Below are positions 53,993 through 62,986 of a stretch of 64,000 bases of DNA, in pieces. Under the pieces are notes generated by a model. The model was not told where the DNA came from. It ran no database searches and worked only from the letters and a program-made list of their open reading frames with translations. This stretch comes from Bacillus sp. DTU_2020_1000418_1_SI_GHA_SEK_038 (GTDB lineage Bacteria; Bacillota; Bacilli; Bacillales; Cytobacillaceae): assembly GCF_032341175.1 (NCBI RefSeq), contig NZ_CP135435.1, positions 2,976,001 through 3,040,000 of the forward strand. The letters run 5' to 3'. The position numbers were made by a program, and so were the translations under genes. Every line of letters starts with the position of its first letter. Position 1 is the stretch's first letter.

Positions 53993-56265
53993 ATTCCCCA
54001 CACCTCCAGTATCACTTTACCCACAAGAGCAACATCAGTTGTTGTGTTTGTATTATGAAAAACTATAACAAGTTCTGTATTCTCTTTATCAAAGTAAATT
54101 TGCTTAATCCTCGCAGTAGTGGTAGCGGCAGCAAATATAATGTTCGCACCGTGTCCTCCTGTGCCTATGGATGGATATACATCTAATACATCCTTACTAA
54201 ACGGCACTAAAAACTTAGAGTAGGTCGAGTTGTTCGTTACCCACGCTCTCCCTGTTTTTAGTGTTTCAATAGAGCCACTATAGATAAAGTTAAACTGATG
54301 GTCGTTCGGTGTGGTTGTGTTATATCCGCTTAATGCAATTTCAAAACCATCGGTCATCTCTATGCCATCAATCGGAATACGTTTGGTATATGTCCCCCCG
54401 TTTTTTGTAACCATTACGTTGTCGGTACTAGCCACTTTCCATCGGAATTGTTTTGACGTTATTAAGGCAGATTTACCATCAGCTCGTAAAGGGCTTCCGT
54501 CACTTCCTAATAAAGCAATACCGTCTTTCACCCCTAAACGATTAATCACATTTAGCCCAATCTGAGCTAAAGCGTTCTTTATTTCTTGTATGTCTTTAAC
54601 CTGTTCATTTCCTTCCATATGGAAGTTGATTGTATGATGCGATTGTGTATCTCCGATATTACATGAATAAGCAAATTTATCTTTTACTTTATATGTGATT
54701 TCGTATAACGCTAATGGATAATGTAATGATTTATCCTGTTGAGCATTTGAGCCTATTGTCCAGTTGTCCTTTTTCCCTCGTTTTGAAACTTCAATAACAT
54801 TATCAATCTTGTATTTCGTTTCAGAACCACTAACAGCAAGGTCACCAATAACATAATTATTTCCGGATAAAACAGGAGTAGCTTTCTCTCTAAGGACAAC
54901 TCCTTCGCCTAGCGTAGCCTTATTTGTACCTTTGACTAATCTTAACGACCCTTCATGCTTAGCCGGAACATCCTGTTCAGAAACAGTCTTATAAATTAAC
55001 TTTAATGGATTCCATCCAAAGTACGATTCTTGAGGTAAAGCAGTAGATTCGCCTTCACCAATGAGTCTTATCCACTTCTTAGCACCATTTGTAGCCGAAT
55101 CTGCTTCTTTATAAGGGACTGTTCCGTTATTATGAGCCATCTTCCATCCTTGAATGAAAGCTAGGATTTCTTGCTTAGATGGAGTAACATCATCCCCCCA
55201 CCCTGTTTCTGTTGTGGAAGCAAACAATATAAAGTCCGTGTTATCCATGAAATATCGGTCATTCGTAATATTTGCTGCTGAATCCGTTTTTGTAATGAAT
55301 GTATGATTAAACTTAATTAATTCAGTATCATAAATATCAATGCCTTTAGCGATTTCATTTAAAGGAATTTTAATCCCTTTGCCGCCTGTGTAGCTGGAAT
55401 TGATGGTAGGAGTCTTAACGTTTTCCAAAGTTAATAAGCTTTCAATCTTATTCTGCTTCTTGCGCCAGTTGCCTTGACCATTTTGATAAAGTTTATCTCC
55501 TTTATAGAGATATTCGTCAAAATACAAGTAAGATCCATTGTCTACTTCGATATATGGACCGCGTACAGGTTGATAGTTTTGAACAGATTCCCTTTCGACT
55601 GTTCCCTCTACTAACACTCGACCTTCAAAAGTGAAAGTACCAGGATCATCATTTTTATTCTTGAAGGCAATATGAACGGAATCGTTATTACCTGAATTAA
55701 ATTTAATAAACTGCTGATCTGTATAAGCAACAATTACATTCAGACTCGCATCTAATACCGCAATAGCTCCAGTATGCTTCATGCTATAAACATAATCTTG
55801 ATTACGCTTCACGGTTATTTTTAGCGTACTCGCTTCATTAGGGGCAGCCGCATTTAATGTTACTTTGTCTGAGCTGTTTTTAACAGCATTTGCATGAAGA
55901 GTCCAATGGTCAAAATCTAGAGCAAGGTTTTTCACTTCATCCCCTAATATTTCAAGAGGAACTAAAGAAGCATTTTCAGGAGCTTCAATGATGTTCTCGC
56001 CACGTTTTAAGGTAACCGTAACCTTTTCCTCTTCCTTAACCATGTTTTCCATTGCTGTAACGCGCCCAGCAATAGCAGGATCAGCTTCTTCAAAGGGGAT
56101 TCCATTCCAAGTGCCTTGAAAATCTCCTTTAACATCAACCTTTTGCTTTACCTCGTCATCCAGGTCATTATGGGCACGGATAAGATTATCGAATTCATCA
56201 TCCACCTGTTCAGCGTTCGTCCTAGTGCCATTCTGGAAGTCATATAATCGCTGTGTTTTCGCCAT
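53989..56265 (-). CDS. Tail fibre / receptor-binding protein
   Basis: 758 residues. N-terminus MAKTQRLYDFQNGTRTNAEQ and VDDEFDNLIRAHNDLDDEVK is typical of phage fibre attachment regions. The rest is beta-rich with jelly-roll-like segments (VTVTLKRGENIIEAPENASL; KFAYSCNIGDTQSHHTINFH) and a C-terminal domain TTTARIKQIYFDKENTELVI. No enzymatic motif seen. Following the nozzle-like gene, it is the likely host-recognition protein. Confidence 0.75.
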   Translation of the reverse strand: MAKTQRLYDFQNGTRTNAEQVDDEFDNLIRAHNDLDDEVKQKVDVKGDFQGTWNGIPFEEADPAIAGRVTAMENMVKEEEKVTVTLKRGENIIEAPENASLVPLEILGDEVKNLALDFDHWTLHANAVKNSSDKVTLNAAAPNEASTLKITVKRNQDYVYSMKHTGAIAVLDASLNVIVAYTDQQFIKFNSGNNDSVHIAFKNKNDDPGTFTFEGRVLVEGTVERESVQNYQPVRGPYIEVDNGSYLYFDEYLYKGDKLYQNGQGNWRKKQNKIESLLTLENVKTPTINSSYTGGKGIKIPLNEIAKGIDIYDTELIKFNHTFITKTDSAANITNDRYFMDNTDFILFASTTETGWGDDVTPSKQEILAFIQGWKMAHNNGTVPYKEADSATNGAKKWIRLIGEGESTALPQESYFGWNPLKLIYKTVSEQDVPAKHEGSLRLVKGTNKATLGEGVVLREKATPVLSGNNYVIGDLAVSGSETKYKIDNVIEVSKRGKKDNWTIGSNAQQDKSLHYPLALYEITYKVKDKFAYSCNIGDTQSHHTINFHMEGNEQVKDIQEIKNALAQIGLNVINRLGVKDGIALLGSDGSPLRADGKSALITSKQFRWKVASTDNVMVTKNGGTYTKRIPIDGIEMTDGFEIALSGYNTTTPNDHQFNFIYSGSIETLKTGRAWVTNNSTYSKFLVPFSKDVLDVYPSIGTGGHGANIIFAAATTTARIKQIYFDKENTELVIVFHNTNTTTDVALVGKVILEVWGI

Positions 56266-56276
56266 GTTATCACTCC

Positions 56277-57809
56277 TTATGGCTTTTTCAATTTATATTG
56301 AAAGGTCATGCCGTAAATGGTTAACGGCTGATCTACTTCATTATTCGTAATGATTAATTGAATGTTTTTACCGCGCTTCTGAATCCTTAATTCATTCTGT
56401 ACAACATCACGATAACCCCAATAGGATTCACCCCAAATCCCTTCACCCCACGCTTGAGATTCATCAGTGGACACTTGTTCAATATCCACGTCAATATAAT
56501 CCACTTTAGCAGAAAGGTTGAAGATAGATTGTTCGGCATCGTATTGTCTTGCTATCGTCCAGAACTTACGATATTTCTTATCCTGGACTTCATAACCGAA
56601 ATCAAAATTCTTTGTTTTCAACATGAAAGGAATAGCTTCCCCATCATCTGAGTACACATTTTCATCAAACTTATAAATGTGCCCACTGTTAGAAGCAAAA
56701 AATAAAACCCCTTCTTTGGTTAAGAAAGAGTTTGCTTGGATATTTGTGAACTTAGTCCAGCATTGCAGGATTGTATCGTAAACAAGTGCTAATCCACTTG
56801 GGAAAGATAAATAATATTTATTGTCGTGATAGTGCCCGACTGCTTTACGCTTATCAGCTAATGGGATAGATTTCAAAGTGTTTTCAATACTTGATAGTAT
56901 TCTTCCTTCGCTCACAAGCGTTGAGACCAATCTAGCACTCACATAGTTTTGGTCAGTGGAATACATAGCATATAGTCCATCCTCCGCAAGATAAAAGAGC
57001 TCATTTCCTACTATTTTCACTGAATTTGGAGCAATACAACCAGTGGGCACATTGATTTTTTGCTGATCAAAGTCATTTATTGTACGCCCATCACCACGAA
57101 GAAACCAAATAGAATTCTCACATAAGACAACCAACCCATCGCGAAACACTTCCAGTTGATTGATAACATCGTTGTTATCTGTTGCAATATCGGTAAAGAA
57201 AATAGCTGGCCAATAATCGTAAGCCGCATAGCCGATCTTTGGATCATGATGACAGAAGGAAAGGCGATTCTTAACTGTTGGATGTGCTGCAGCATAAATG
57301 CGGTCCTGCTTAATCGCTAACGCTCTGAAATTAGTGAGGTTAGCTAAATCATTTAGACCAGGATCCGTTTGCTCATTTGTATCAGCCGCATGCGGTGTAA
57401 CCTCGCTAACTACACCAGCTTGATAATGTTTCAGTTTGCCACCATCAGCAAAAAGAACAACGTCACCAACGTTACGGTCCTTATAACTTATCATCTGTAC
57501 ATCTGAACCGGTTAAAGAGCCTGTAATCGGGCTTAAATTACCGTTTGATTCAGTATAGACCTTTTTATCACTGACAGCTAAAAATGCCTTATCTCCGTTA
57601 AATCTATTGTGCTGGTAGTGCTTCGTAATGGGTTGTGGTAATTGATTGGAATATCTAACATAACCGTTCCGTTTCCAGAAAGGACCCTTTCCAAACACCA
57701 CGTTTTCAGCATCCACTACCGCTTGATCCGGAATCAAATTAGCTGCTGTTTTATCATTTATCCCTAATTCAAATGTTCGTAAAGGATATAATAATTTAGG
57801 CGATACCAT
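56277..57809 (-). CDS. Beta-propeller-like tail nozzle / DNA-stabilisation protein
   Basis: 510 residues, repeated beta-blade pattern (KAFLAVSDKKVYTESNGNLS, VGDVVLFADGGKLKHYQAGV, GLVVLCENSIWFLRGDGRTI, GNELFYLAEDGLYAMYS). The N-terminal GKGPFWKRNGYVRYSNQL resembles nozzle proteins of short-tailed phages (T7 gp12 / P22 gp10 class). Overlaps the adaptor gene by one base. Confidence 0.7.
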   Translation of the reverse strand: MVSPKLLYPLRTFELGINDKTAANLIPDQAVVDAENVVFGKGPFWKRNGYVRYSNQLPQPITKHYQHNRFNGDKAFLAVSDKKVYTESNGNLSPITGSLTGSDVQMISYKDRNVGDVVLFADGGKLKHYQAGVVSEVTPHAADTNEQTDPGLNDLANLTNFRALAIKQDRIYAAAHPTVKNRLSFCHHDPKIGYAAYDYWPAIFFTDIATDNNDVINQLEVFRDGLVVLCENSIWFLRGDGRTINDFDQQKINVPTGCIAPNSVKIVGNELFYLAEDGLYAMYSTDQNYVSARLVSTLVSEGRILSSIENTLKSIPLADKRKAVGHYHDNKYYLSFPSGLALVYDTILQCWTKFTNIQANSFLTKEGVLFFASNSGHIYKFDENVYSDDGEAIPFMLKTKNFDFGYEVQDKKYRKFWTIARQYDAEQSIFNLSAKVDYIDVDIEQVSTDESQAWGEGIWGESYWGYRDVVQNELRIQKRGKNIQLIITNNEVDQPLTIYGMTFQYKLKKP

Positions 57810-58357
57810 TATGTCACCAACCTAACTTGACCAACTTCCCCGTCTTGATTTTGTTCAGCTGCAAACTCCCTCTTCTTCGCAAGATATTCATTCCATGCGT
57901 TCAATTGCATTTCTGGTTCTTCTTCCTTGTACTTAGCTTTTGCGACTGTAAATAACACTAATAGATCATGATAATAAGAGGGGATTGTTGGCACATCGTC
58001 AGAGTTAGCAAGGTGGGGGAGTTTGGCATAATAGTATAGCGTCAGCTCTCCACTTGTATCAGGCGTTGGTTGAATTGTCAGGTCATTTCCCCACTTTTTA
58101 TAACCTCGGCTTGTGCGGTCTTTTAAAGGGATTTCGGACAGTTCTTGTTCATCTATGATTAATTCTATTTTGTGAATATCAGAAGGGCACTCGTATTGAT
58201 TTTGTCCGGAAACCAATTGAATTGCCGCTGTCTTTTTATACTTTGCAACCGGTGTAAGATCATCTAATGCTCGATTAATCCACTGCGTTGCATCAGCATT
58301 GGATAAGGAATCGTCATTGTCCTTATTTACTTCTTTAATTAATTCTTGTAAGTTCAT
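57809..58357 (-). CDS. Head-tail adaptor-like protein
   Basis: 182 residues starting MNLQELIKEVNKDNDDSLSN with DATQWINRALDDLTPVAKYK, LTLYYYAKLPHLANSDDVPT and SYYHDLLVLFTVAKAKYKEE; a helical plus beta layout seen in adaptor proteins below the portal (T7 gp11 / P22 gp4 class). Assigned from pattern and position between capsid and nozzle. Confidence 0.65.
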   Translation of the reverse strand: MNLQELIKEVNKDNDDSLSNADATQWINRALDDLTPVAKYKKTAAIQLVSGQNQYECPSDIHKIELIIDEQELSEIPLKDRTSRGYKKWGNDLTIQPTPDTSGELTLYYYAKLPHLANSDDVPTIPSYYHDLLVLFTVAKAKYKEEEPEMQLNAWNEYLAKKREFAAEQNQDGEVGQVRLVT

Positions 58358-58365
58358 GCAATCAC

Positions 58366-58494
58366 CTACTTTTTAGTAGTGGTGGTTTTTGGTTTTAATT
58401 CCTTGATAATTTCATTCTTCATATCTTCAAGTTTCTGATCAATATAAGCAGCTAATAGCTTTCCATCTTCACTGTTTGGTAGTTTGATTTCCAT
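58366..58494 (-). CDS. 42-residue phage protein
   Basis: MEIKLPNSEDGKLLAAYIDQ, then a helix rich in Lys/Glu and a Thr/Lys tail. GTAAGGAGG lies six bases before the ATG. Sits between capsid and adaptor genes; function unknown. Confidence 0.6.
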   Translation of the reverse strand: MEIKLPNSEDGKLLAAYIDQKLEDMKNEIIKELKPKTTTTKK

Positions 58495-58512
58495 TGTGAT
58501 TCCTCCTTACAA

Positions 58513-58543
58513 AAATAAAAAGGGAAGGTAAAAACCTCCCCTA
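58513..58543 (-). terminator. Terminator after the capsid gene
   Basis: Minus strand GGGGAGGT, TTTT, ACCTTCCC then TTTTTATTTTT. Likely lowers expression of the genes after the abundant capsid protein. Confidence 0.8.
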
Positions 58544-58549
58544 AAACGA

Positions 58550-59446
58550 TTAAGCGCCTTTACTTCCGACAATCCCCCTGAAGTCTGAAACTCCTACCGA
58601 GTAACGGGTATAGCCGCGGTATTTAGCGTTCAATGTGTCGAAGTCCTCTTCGTGTTTAAACTCCGGCTTGATTCTCCAAAACCAGTTCAATTGAGCAACA
58701 GAGGAGTCCATAATAAACCAAGCTTTGTCATCAGTTAAATAGTCATACACAACAACTTCAAGCGCACCTTTGACTGTGTTAATGTCGTTGTTGTTTGTGC
58801 CTGCTTTTTGGTTTGAGTTTACAATTTCTTTCGCCACAAACTCTAAACTACGTGGAACAACTAACTTATTAGGTGTATAAGCGATTTTATTCCCAACCTC
58901 ATCCGGAATGTCATGCATTTGTTTGATAGCTAACTTTAGGTTAGCATCTGTCAAGGCTCCTGTAGCTAAGTTAGATGCAGAACCCCCGCCTTTTAGAGGA
59001 TGATCCGCAGCAAAAAGAGCTTTTCCGTCATAAATCTCACGTGTTACACCATCAAACCCTGAATTTAGAACGGCTGCCGCATCTGTTTCTACTTTTGTAC
59101 GACCTGCTCTAGCAAGGTTTTTAGGAAATTTATTGATGATATTGTATTGCTCATCATCATGCATCTCACGAGTTACCACAAATCCACTAGCAAATGAATC
59201 ATGCTTGTAAACAATTTCGTAACCAGATACAGGATCTTGATATGTGATGGCCGCTCCTTCATCTTTGCTTTCCCATGGCTTGAATCCACCTAAAGATAGA
59301 TCATATTCTCTTGCTTTCTTGGAAGTATTCACATTAAAAATCTTGTTAAATTGTTCCGACTTCTCCGGATACGTTTCAAAGAAAATCTTTCTTAATCCAG
59401 GCTCTAGTAATTTACCAAAACCCGCTGTAGTTGTTTGTAAAGTCAT
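58550..59446 (-). CDS. Major capsid protein, Mu gpT-like
   Basis: 298 residues: LQTTTAGFGKLLEPGLRKIF, IFNVNTSKKAREYDLSLGGF, SGFVVTREMHDDEQYNIINK, LAADHPLKGGGSASN and KLVVPRSLEFVAKEI, matching Mu gpT-type HK97-fold major head subunits. Follows the scaffold gene by 17 bases and is followed by a terminator, usual for the most abundant structural protein. Confidence 0.88.
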   Translation of the reverse strand: MTLQTTTAGFGKLLEPGLRKIFFETYPEKSEQFNKIFNVNTSKKAREYDLSLGGFKPWESKDEGAAITYQDPVSGYEIVYKHDSFASGFVVTREMHDDEQYNIINKFPKNLARAGRTKVETDAAAVLNSGFDGVTREIYDGKALFAADHPLKGGGSASNLATGALTDANLKLAIKQMHDIPDEVGNKIAYTPNKLVVPRSLEFVAKEIVNSNQKAGTNNNDINTVKGALEVVVYDYLTDDKAWFIMDSSVAQLNWFWRIKPEFKHEEDFDTLNAKYRGYTRYSVGVSDFRGIVGSKGA

Positions 59447-59463
59447 TCAATATCATCCTTTCT

Positions 59464-60240
59464 TTATTTCCACTTAGCGTATTCTTCGGGACTAATCCCC
59501 ATGTTTTTCGCCATCGTAATTTCTTCTTCGCTTAGACCTAGATTAACCATGGCGTTTTCATCATGCGTTTCAACATGCTTCCCTTGCCTAGCTTTTATTT
59601 GATCCACCACTTTTTGTTCCGCTTGTTGCTGAATGGAGGGTATTTGTTCTTTTAATCCTCGTAAGCTTGCAAACTCATAAGCTTCAGTTAATGTCATGTT
59701 GTATTTAGTGGCCATTTCGAATGTTTCTTTCTCGTATTTCGAGAAATTTTCATCCTTCTTCAGCTCATTTAATTCAGCATCAATTTGCTTATGAATGGAT
59801 TCTCTGCGCATTTCCTCTAATTGCTGTTTAACAGAAGTTAATTCTTGATTAACAGGTGCAATATATTGGCGGTATGCTTCTTCATCCATTCCCAAGCGTT
59901 GTGCTTCCTGTTGGATACGTTGCTGTTCTTCGAATTGTTGAGAAGCTTGAACGAGTTCATCAATAGAACTGTAGCCGGTGAGTTGTGCAACCTTTTGAAG
60001 ATGTTGCTCATAATCATTGGCTTTTTGCTGTACTTTATCGTAGTTATATCCCTTTTGGAGATATGATTGTCTCTCGGAAACTGGGATTCTAACTTCTTCT
60101 TTGTTGTATTTAATAACGTCAAATTCTTCCTGTGTGGTGGCAGGAGGTTCATTGGTTTCTGTTTGCTGTGTTTCAATTTCTGTTGTTTCAGTTACTTCTG
60201 TTGTTTCTTCAACGATATGGTTGTCGTTTTCAAATTCCAT
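59464..60240 (-). CDS. Capsid scaffold protein
   Basis: 258 residues, acidic, Gln/Glu-rich and mostly coiled coil (QQFEEQQRIQQEAQRLGMDE, KQQLEEMRRESIHKQIDAEL), with Thr/Glu-rich start (VEETTEVTETTEIETQQTE) and C-terminal LGLSEEEITMAKNMGISPEE, a typical scaffold with capsid-binding end. Located between portal and capsid. A GGGCTATCG/CGGTAGCCC hairpin lies in the gap upstream (60294-60318) without a clear T-run. Confidence 0.85.
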   Translation of the reverse strand: MEFENDNHIVEETTEVTETTEIETQQTETNEPPATTQEEFDVIKYNKEEVRIPVSERQSYLQKGYNYDKVQQKANDYEQHLQKVAQLTGYSSIDELVQASQQFEEQQRIQQEAQRLGMDEEAYRQYIAPVNQELTSVKQQLEEMRRESIHKQIDAELNELKKDENFSKYEKETFEMATKYNMTLTEAYEFASLRGLKEQIPSIQQQAEQKVVDQIKARQGKHVETHDENAMVNLGLSEEEITMAKNMGISPEEYAKWK

Positions 60241-60359
60241 GATAATTCCCCTTTCTTCCTATGGTTGGGAAGATGATTTTTTAAATGCGAATAGGGCTAC
60301 CGAGTCTCACGATAGCCCCAAAATCTATATAAATTTGTCACACTAAAGAACCCCGTTAG

Positions 60360-60542
60360 TTAGATAAGGTAAGGTTCTAAATCGTCATAGGAGAATGTAT
60401 TGTACTCGATATTGTGATCATTAAAATATTCTCGTACTTTTTCCACTATGAACGATGGTGTTTGTTCCATTTCATAACCCAAATCGGAAATATTCTTTTG
60501 TGTTAATGCCCAAGATACAGCTTCTTGTGTTTGAGTCGGCAT
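60360..60542 (-). CDS. Hypothetical phage protein (60 aa)
   Basis: MPTQTQEAVSWALTQKNISD then EKVREYFNDHNIEYNTFSYD. No membrane helix. The ATG overlaps the stop of the gene before it, so the pair is translationally coupled. Unknown. Confidence 0.6.
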   Translation of the reverse strand: MPTQTQEAVSWALTQKNISDLGYEMEQTPSFIVEKVREYFNDHNIEYNTFSYDDLEPYLI

Positions 60543-61024
60543 TAGTTAATCACCCCTTTTATAATAATAGTCAATGTACCTGATGTTGGAGCAGTTAACG
60601 CTTTGTGTCTTAATATTAAACTCGATGTTAAATTAGCTCTTTTCCATTGAGCGTTATCTACTAGCCCTGAAGTTCCTTTAACACTAAATAAACCTAAAGG
60701 CACAAATGCTGCCCCTGTTACGGGTATTTCATAGAAAGTTGTTCCAATAAGATTCGCGTTTCCAATAGTGCCGTCTGATTTCACATATCTTAGATTAGTT
60801 CCGTTTTCAACAAAGTCTATCCCTATTGGCTGACCTAGAGTGTTCGAAATTAATATTTCAAAATCCTTATATTTTTTTAATAATGCCACATCAATCGGAG
60901 CATTTCTGACTGTTGTATCTGTAACAGCCAAGGCATTTACTAAAATAGTATCTTCAACATTTCTCCCCGTTAGTTTGACATCAACTGACCCATCTTGATT
61001 TACTCCTTTAACTAATTGAGCCAT
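60542..61024 (-). CDS. Hypothetical head-module protein (160 aa)
   Basis: Beta-rich, MAQLVKGVNQDGSVDVKLTG, ISNTLGQPIGIDFVENGTNL and TSGTLTIIIKGVIN. Lies between portal and scaffold. It could be a decoration or adaptor protein, but I do not recognise it. Confidence 0.6.
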   Translation of the reverse strand: MAQLVKGVNQDGSVDVKLTGRNVEDTILVNALAVTDTTVRNAPIDVALLKKYKDFEILISNTLGQPIGIDFVENGTNLRYVKSDGTIGNANLIGTTFYEIPVTGAAFVPLGLFSVKGTSGLVDNAQWKRANLTSSLILRHKALTAPTSGTLTIIIKGVIN

Positions 61025-61035
61025 TGTTTACCCTC

Positions 61036-62781
61036 CTATCTAAGCAATGTTTGCATGATTTCATCTTCATTCATGCCCTGCTGTAACATTTCATCTATCG
61101 CCTGTTTTACTTCAGGCGGTGCATTTTCAGCGAATGTATTAAAATCTGGCGGACCTTGCGGCGGACCACCTTGCGTTGCTTGTTGTTGCATCATCATTTC
61201 CTGTTTACGCTGTAACACTTCTTCTGCTTTCGGGAATTTGACTGTTTCCAGCAATGCTTGATCGTCAATAACCCCCGCTTTATGAAGTTCTTTAGCTTGC
61301 TCATATAAGAAAGCTTTCGAATACTGCATAGACGAACCAACTTCAACCCTTACATCGAAATCAGGATCTATTTCAATCATTTGTTTCTCCATTTGACCTT
61401 TTTCCTCGTTAAAAACATCGTACTCTCTTGAAGTCTTCAGTGTATCAGCCTTGAATTTAATAAACTCAGTTTCGTAATTATCACCAAGAATACGAATAAA
61501 CCTTTCCTCTTGATAAAACTCTCTGACTAATTCAATGATAAGCTCACCTATTTCTTTTAATCCTGCTTCGAGCGTGCGCCCTAACAGCCTTACACGTTGG
61601 TTCGCGCTCTCTTGAAGAGCTAATATAGCTGATGCAGCTGTAACCCCACTTGGAGCCTTGCCTTGAGTTACATCATGAATACCTGATACTGATTCAGCAT
61701 CCCTCTTCTTAGTTGCTAAGTGATTAGGGATAAAATTAGGGATTGCCAACCCATTCTCTTGTTTTATTCCTTGTACGCTTTGAACAGGAACTAATTTCAT
61801 CGGCATATTAGTGAATTGTTTAGTATTCAATCCTGCTGTAGCTTCATAGAATACTGTTCCATTTCCACCCAATCGAGCATTATCTAATATCTGCTGATCC
61901 AATAGGTTAACGATCATCTGAGGTGAAATGATTTGAGCAAGAACACCCATGGCCCAAAACTTCTTTTCAACAGGGAATGCAGGGATAGCCACGAATGGAT
62001 AGCGACCATGCTTATAGAATTCCTTTTCATCCCTCAGCAATGTATCTCCTGCAATCGTCACAAGCCTTATTTGCCCGTTTTCCTTCGTCCAGTATTCGAT
62101 TAAGAGTACTTTGTTATCTCTCCGTGGTGAATCGTCTGTATCATCAAATACAGCAATTTCCTCGTACTTTTTGTCCGCCTGTACATCTTTGCCGTAACGC
62201 TTTTTGATGTACTCTGTACTTTTTTGAGAAGCATAGATAACATAATCGCTGTCCTGTACACTCTTTGCTCTTGGAGAGATAAAGAACTGATCTAATGGCA
62301 CGTTGATGATGTCTATATCTCCTAAGCCTTTTAACAGCTCCGGATTCCAGAACACTTTGTATATGCCCATACCATGCTTTATTCGGGTACGCTCGTTTAG
62401 GATGAGTTTATAATCCATGTCGCGAACATCCCAAATGTATTCGATAATCTTGGAGAGAATTTCTGCTTTCTGTTCGTCACCCGGTTCAGTCGGCAAGCAA
62501 ACAATCTGAGGACGGTTATCTGTTAGCTGCGGGATAATGCTTTCAACAATAGAAAAACATATGTTGGTCACTGGCTGTATCTGACCTTCATATGCTGGTT
62601 TACTCTTCCATTGGTTCCCTTTGTAGAAGTCCTCTTGCCTTTGCCATGATTTTTCTTCGGCTGCTTTAATGGTTCGGGATTCAATGAATCTATTTTGAAT
62701 GAGTTGAACGAGTTTTTGTTCGTTCTGTTTTTGTTTTTCAGTTGAGTCTTCACTTTCAACTTTTTCTTTGGTTAATTCCAA
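61036..62781 (-). CDS. P22-like portal protein
   Basis: Dodecameric DNA gate of the head. 581 residues: QRQEDFYKGNQWKSKPAYEG, QIQPVTNICFSIVESIIPQL, DNRPQIVCLPTEPGDEQKAE, GMGIYKVFWNPELLKGLGDI and HDVTQGKAPSGVTAASAILA, matching P22-type portals. The C-terminus is Gln/Pro-rich (MMMQQQATQGGPPQGPPDFN) like other crown or barrel tails. Portal class supports a short-tailed phage. Confidence 0.88.
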   Translation of the reverse strand: MELTKEKVESEDSTEKQKQNEQKLVQLIQNRFIESRTIKAAEEKSWQRQEDFYKGNQWKSKPAYEGQIQPVTNICFSIVESIIPQLTDNRPQIVCLPTEPGDEQKAEILSKIIEYIWDVRDMDYKLILNERTRIKHGMGIYKVFWNPELLKGLGDIDIINVPLDQFFISPRAKSVQDSDYVIYASQKSTEYIKKRYGKDVQADKKYEEIAVFDDTDDSPRRDNKVLLIEYWTKENGQIRLVTIAGDTLLRDEKEFYKHGRYPFVAIPAFPVEKKFWAMGVLAQIISPQMIVNLLDQQILDNARLGGNGTVFYEATAGLNTKQFTNMPMKLVPVQSVQGIKQENGLAIPNFIPNHLATKKRDAESVSGIHDVTQGKAPSGVTAASAILALQESANQRVRLLGRTLEAGLKEIGELIIELVREFYQEERFIRILGDNYETEFIKFKADTLKTSREYDVFNEEKGQMEKQMIEIDPDFDVRVEVGSSMQYSKAFLYEQAKELHKAGVIDDQALLETVKFPKAEEVLQRKQEMMMQQQATQGGPPQGPPDFNTFAENAPPEVKQAIDEMLQQGMNEDEIMQTLLR

Positions 62782-62805
62782 TGGGTATCACCTACTTTCG
62801 CAATA

Positions 62806-62829
62806 AAAAAAGCCACTCATAAAGAGTGA
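62806..62829 (-). terminator. Terminator between the terminase and portal units
   Basis: Minus strand GTCACTC, TTTAT, GAGTGGC then TTTTTTT, one T-G pair; just past the 51-residue gene. Confidence 0.8.
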
Positions 62830-62830
62830 C

Positions 62831-62986
62831 CTACATGTTATATTGCTTTTTGATTTCTTCGACTGATAATCTTTCAGTTAAGATAATTGAGTCTAATGTT
62901 TTCACATCTATTCCTTGCAAGCTATACTCAATACGGTCAGGGAGTTCTTTAATCACAATTTCTTTTTCAATTGTATTTTTTACCAT
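62831..62986 (-). CDS. 51-residue phage protein after the terminase
   Basis: MVKNTIEKEIVIKELPDRIE then YSLQGIDVKTLDSIILTERL and SVEEIKKQYNM. The ATG overlaps the terminase stop (TGATG). Helix-turn pattern at the C-terminus; unknown function. Confidence 0.6.
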   Translation of the reverse strand: MVKNTIEKEIVIKELPDRIEYSLQGIDVKTLDSIILTERLSVEEIKKQYNM

